Below are positions 61,076 to 64,000 of a stretch of DNA of 64,000 nt, in pieces. The notes under the pieces are model-generated. The model searched no databases and had not been told where the DNA came from. It saw only the letters and a program-made list of their open reading frames with translations. The DNA is taken from positions 496,001 to 560,000 of the forward strand of contig NZ_JACOOK010000002.1 of NCBI RefSeq assembly GCF_014288115.1, in the 5' to 3' direction. Within the stretch, counting starts at the first letter, position 1. Each line of letters starts with the position of its first letter. Source of the DNA: Alistipes_A hominis. Its GTDB lineage: Bacteria > Bacteroidota > Bacteroidia > Bacteroidales > Rikenellaceae. A program made the translations under genes and the position numbers.

Positions 61076-61990
61076 ATGCAGAAAGTCAGATTCATTTATA
61101 ATCCCAAGTCCGGAGAAACCGTGATTTCGGAGTGGCTCGACCACATCATCGAGATTTACCAGGGGCACGGTTATACGGTCGTGCCGTACCGGCTTTGTTT
61201 CGGGGATACCGAGGAGACCGACATGTTCGACGGGGTCGATCAGAGCTACCACCACGCGCTGATCGCCGGCGGCGACGGAACGGTCAATTACGTGGTGAAC
61301 GTGATGAAGCGGCGCGGGCTCGACGTTCCGGTGGCGGTGCTTCCGACCGGGACGGCCAACGATTTCGCCCATGTGCTCGGAGTGCCGTCCGATCTGGCGA
61401 AAGCCTGTCGCCGGATCCTGAACGGGGAGATCAGAACCATGGATCTGGGGCGCGCCAACGACGAATACTTCGTCAACGTGTTTAGTTGTGGGCTGTTTAC
61501 CGACGTTTCGCAGAAAACGCCGACGATCCTGAAAAACACGTTCGGGAAACTGGCCTACTATTTCGGCGGGCTGGGCGAACTGCCGAATTTCCGTAAAATG
61601 CATATTTCGATCGAGTCGGCGCACGGGAATTACGAAGGTTCTTCGCTGATCTTTTTCGTATTCAACGGACGCACCGCCGGGCAGATGCGTTTCGCTTACT
61701 TGTCCGAGCCGGACGACGGCCTGCTCGACGTGATCGTTATCAAGGGCGACAGCCCGATCGAGACGATCCGGACGATTTTTCATTTCATCAAGCGCAACAA
61801 TGGCAGCTACCCTCCGGGCGTGGTGTATTTCAAGAGCGACGACGTGACGTTGTATTCGTACAGCGAGGAGTCGACCGACATCGACGGACAGCCCGGGCCG
61901 CGCTTCCCGGTGCATATTACCTGCGAGGCCGGGGCGCTGCGTGTGATATGTCCCGTTGCGGATCGCCGGAAAAAACGGTCAGGGAAGTAA
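61076..61990 (+). CDS. Diacylglycerol kinase-family lipid kinase
   Basis: A 304-residue cytoplasmic or membrane-associated DAGK/YegS-type kinase. Motifs: FIYNPKSG at the N-terminus, ALIAGGDGTVNYVVNVM near 61-77 (the GGDGT catalytic/ATP motif), PTGTANDFAHVLGVP near 90-104, and the acidic DDGLLDVIVIKG segment near 222. Members phosphorylate diacylglycerol, ceramide or a similar lipid; the substrate is unknown. It begins 33 bases after apbE and overlaps the convergent membrane protein gene by 12 bases. Confidence 0.9.
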   Translation: MQKVRFIYNPKSGETVISEWLDHIIEIYQGHGYTVVPYRLCFGDTEETDMFDGVDQSYHHALIAGGDGTVNYVVNVMKRRGLDVPVAVLPTGTANDFAHVLGVPSDLAKACRRILNGEIRTMDLGRANDEYFVNVFSCGLFTDVSQKTPTILKNTFGKLAYYFGGLGELPNFRKMHISIESAHGNYEGSSLIFFVFNGRTAGQMRFAYLSEPDDGLLDVIVIKGDSPIETIRTIFHFIKRNNGSYPPGVVYFKSDDVTLYSYSEESTDIDGQPGPRFPVHITCEAGALRVICPVADRRKKRSGK

Positions 61991-62968
61991 TGCCGGAGCG
62001 AGGTTGTAAAAAACGATGCTGCCGATCAGCGCGAAATAGATCAGGCCGGGAATCCAGCCCCGGTAGCGGATGAAATAGGGCGGGATGATGATTGCCAAAG
62101 GGACGGCGATCATCGGGAAATCCTGTACCGACCGGCCCGGAAAAGCGAACGGTACCGCCGAGAAGAGCAGAATCCACAGAAAGTAGATGTAGGATTTATA
62201 GGCCCGTGTGCGGATCGTGTCCGAGCGCCGGATAAACGAGATCAGCGAAAGCACGACGGTCGTCAGGCACATTCCCCAGAAGACCGGCAGTTCCGGATGG
62301 CGCAGGACGTCGGGGAAATCTCCGCCGGCAAGCAGGTTCCCGAGGTTCCCGGCGAGCAGGCCGGTTACGTGGCCGAATGGATACCCCATTCCCCAGTAGA
62401 CGTACGAGCAGATCGCCCACGGCAACAAAAAGCCGACCCATGCCACGATCCATTCGCGGCCGCCTTTTTTGAACAGGATCAACGAAACGGGCAGCAGAAA
62501 CGCATAAACGACGGCGTGCGACCAGACCAGGGGTGCAAGACCGGCCAGCAGCGCCGCATTGAATAGCTTTCCGTATTGGACGGCTCTCCGGAACGAACCC
62601 AACATCTGATCGAACGAGCAGACTGCCAGCAGCGAAACGGTTATGGCGCCGAGCGCCGAGCTGCCGAAACCGCAACCGGCAGCGACGAGCAGGTAGACGA
62701 TGATCGGCATGTAGCTCCGGTCGGTCAGGATCATGTTGCGGGAGACGATCCGCAGCAACAGGATGCTGTTCAGGAAAAGCAGTACGGCAGCCAGCGTTTT
62801 CGCCGCAATCGGATATGTCGCGGAGAACCGGTTCAGCAACGATCCCAGCGGCATATCGGCGCCGCCCGCCGCTGTCGGTAGCAACTCCGACCGTCCCCAA
62901 AAAAGCCCCAGGAACAGTCCGAAGAACAGCAGCGTCCAACTCAGGTTCAGGCGGGTGATCTCTCCCAT
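61979..62968 (-). CDS. Polytopic membrane protein of unknown function (DUF6427-like)
   Basis: A 329-residue protein with eight or nine hydrophobic helices (LLFFGLFLGLFWG near 15, IIVYLLVAAGCGFGS near 90, AVVYAFLLPVSLILF near 150, WIVAWVGFLLPWAICSYVYWG near 172-192, SYIYFLWILLFSAVPFAF near 265, PLAIIIPPYF near 295). It resembles Bacteroidota membrane proteins annotated as DUF6427, a tentative recognition. No catalytic motif is seen. Its 3' end overlaps the lipid kinase gene by 12 bases on the other strand. It follows purD after 15 bases and is probably cotranscribed. Confidence 0.7.
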   Translation of the reverse strand: MGEITRLNLSWTLLFFGLFLGLFWGRSELLPTAAGGADMPLGSLLNRFSATYPIAAKTLAAVLLFLNSILLLRIVSRNMILTDRSYMPIIVYLLVAAGCGFGSSALGAITVSLLAVCSFDQMLGSFRRAVQYGKLFNAALLAGLAPLVWSHAVVYAFLLPVSLILFKKGGREWIVAWVGFLLPWAICSYVYWGMGYPFGHVTGLLAGNLGNLLAGGDFPDVLRHPELPVFWGMCLTTVVLSLISFIRRSDTIRTRAYKSYIYFLWILLFSAVPFAFPGRSVQDFPMIAVPLAIIIPPYFIRYRGWIPGLIYFALIGSIVFYNLAPALLP

Positions 62969-62983
62969 GGCCTTCCCCTGCCG

Positions 62984-64000
62984 TTACAGCAGGTCTTTTC
63001 CGATGTCCGTGCGGTAGTATTTCCCTTCGTAGCCGATTCCTTCGATCGTTTTGTAGGATTTGCCGACGGCGTCCGTAATGTTGTCGCCGAACGACGTGAC
63101 GGCCAGCACGCGCCCGCCTGCCGTAAACGTTTTGCCGCCTTTGGCCGTGGTTCCCGCATGGAAGACGATGCTGTCTGCCGTGTTGCCGAGTCCTTTGATT
63201 TCCATGCCTTTGGCATAGTCGCCCGGGTAGCCGCCGGATACGCAGACCACTGTGGCGGCGGTCGCCGGGGTGATTTTCAGTTCGTATTGGTCGAGTCCGC
63301 CGTAAGCGATGCCCTGGAACAGTTCGACGATGTCCGATTCGATGCGCGGCAGCACCGCTTCGGTTTCGGGATCGCCCATGCGGACGTTGTATTCGATCAC
63401 ATAAGGATCGCCTTGCACGTTCATCAATCCGATGAAAATAAATCCTTTGTAGTCGATCTTATCGGCAGAGAGCCCTTTGACGGTCGGTTCGACGATGGTC
63501 GATACGACCTTGTCCATAAATTTTGCGTCGGCGAACGGAACCGGCGATACGGCCCCCATGCCGCCGGTGTTCGGGCCGGTGTCCCCGACGCCGATCCGCT
63601 TGTAATCTTTTGCGACGGGCAGCACGCTGAAATTCTTGCCGTCGGTGGCTACGAAAACCGAACATTCGATTCCCGACAGGAACTCTTCGATCACGACCGT
63701 GTCGCCGGCGTGCCCGAAACGCCCGTTGAGCATCGTATCCAGCTCGGCTTTCGCCGTTTCGAGCGAATCGACGATCAGCACTCCTTTTCCGGCGGCCAGT
63801 CCGTCGGCTTTCAGCACGTAAGGCGCTTTCAGCGTTTCGAGAAAGGCTTTGGCTTCGTCGGCGTTTTTCTTTGTGAAACTACGGTAGGCGGCCGTCGGAA
63901 TACGGTGGCGGATCATGAAATCCTTGGCGAAATCCTTACTCCCTTCGAGCCGCGCCCCGACCGTCGACGGGCCGATCACGGGGATGTTGCTGATCTGATG
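62984..64000 (-). CDS. purD: Phosphoribosylamine-glycine ligase (N-terminus beyond window)
   Basis: ATP-grasp enzyme forming glycinamide ribonucleotide in purine synthesis. The visible part (about 338 residues) lacks the N-terminal domain, which lies past the right edge. It shows VIGPST near the edge, LKADGLAAGKGVLIV (nucleotide-binding loop), VVIEEFLSGIECSVF, GPNTGGMGAVSPVPF, IEYNVRMGDPETEAVLPRI (metal-binding Glu and Asn) and the C-terminal GGYPGDYAKG region. The frame is open to base 64000. A GTG at 63979 is not the true start. Confidence 0.95.
   Translation of the reverse strand, partial: HQISNIPVIGPSTVGARLEGSKDFAKDFMIRHRIPTAAYRSFTKKNADEAKAFLETLKAPYVLKADGLAAGKGVLIVDSLETAKAELDTMLNGRFGHAGDTVVIEEFLSGIECSVFVATDGKNFSVLPVAKDYKRIGVGDTGPNTGGMGAVSPVPFADAKFMDKVVSTIVEPTVKGLSADKIDYKGFIFIGLMNVQGDPYVIEYNVRMGDPETEAVLPRIESDIVELFQGIAYGGLDQYELKITPATAATVVCVSGGYPGDYAKGMEIKGLGNTADSIVFHAGTTAKGGKTFTAGGRVLAVTSFGDNITDAVGKSYKTIEGIGYEGKYYRTDIGKDLL

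Noticed and set aside
1..64000. CRISPR arrays, transposases, integrases or phage genes
   Set aside because: None seen: no regularly spaced repeats and no recognisable mobile-element proteins on either strand.

Overview
The window is chromosomal DNA from a member of the Bacteroidota, most likely order Bacteroidales and Alistipes/Rikenellaceae-like. The signs are: intergenic sites fitting the Bacteroidota promoter (TTTG, about 19-21 bases, TAnnTTTG); many Bacteroidales-type lipoproteins with BACON domains; an NVEALA-type peptide pair; GH2 and GH106 polysaccharide-degrading enzymes; YraN, PepE, WaaA and LptG of Bacteroidales type; and a futalosine-pathway MqnA, which some Bacteroidales carry. 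The genus is inferred from gene content, not from a search.

Layout. 0-9.4 kb is housekeeping: class II aldolase, mqnA, a CorA transporter, an NfeD-type protease, rpsO-pnp and an abundant-looking TPR lipoprotein. 9.7-26.7 kb is mixed: a GH2 enzyme, a YeiH exporter, tag, two envelope proteins, L31 type B, galM, a DMT permease, typA, aroB, tgt-lptG, and a glycosyltransferase overlapping an ECF sigma factor. 26.8-40.1 kb is accessory. Its first part is visibly AT-richer and holds four minus-strand genes: two Cys-rich NVEALA-type peptides, a 6-bladed propeller lipoprotein and a membrane-anchored CxxC thioredoxin-fold protein. It then has tRNA-Glu(CTC), four surface lipoproteins (three of them paralogues) and a divergent GH106-type enzyme. 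tRNA-Gln(CTG) closes this part.

40.3-48.1 kb returns to the core: an acpP-fabF-rnc-radC-tsaB run on the minus strand, and purN, pepE, yraN, a Crp-type regulator, waaA and tRNA-Gln(TTG) on the plus strand. 48.1-49.7 kb is a decayed stretch with a duplicated ~106-bp element, a small ORF with a promoter-like site and a frameshifted NTase-HEPN gene. 49.8-53.4 kb is an etfB-etfA-acyl-CoA dehydrogenase operon. 53.6-56.3 kb has a class III aminotransferase, a second frameshifted gene, a MazG-like protein and Dtd. 56.4-59.9 kb is a TPP-riboswitch-led thiS-thiE(double)-thiG-thiH operon. The end holds apbE, a lipid kinase, a membrane protein and a truncated purD.

The most unusual content is the NVEALA cassette. 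Its two peptides share exactly CC-x17-C-x10-C-x6-C-x5-C and a Gly-Gly at similar distance from the EVEALA motif, next to a dedicated-looking CxxC protein. This suggests an exported, disulfide-rich peptide system of unknown purpose. Other notable items are the lipoprotein triplication beside GH106 without SusC/SusD, a tandem ThiE fusion, two likely single-event frameshifts, and an apparently leaderless tgt transcript.
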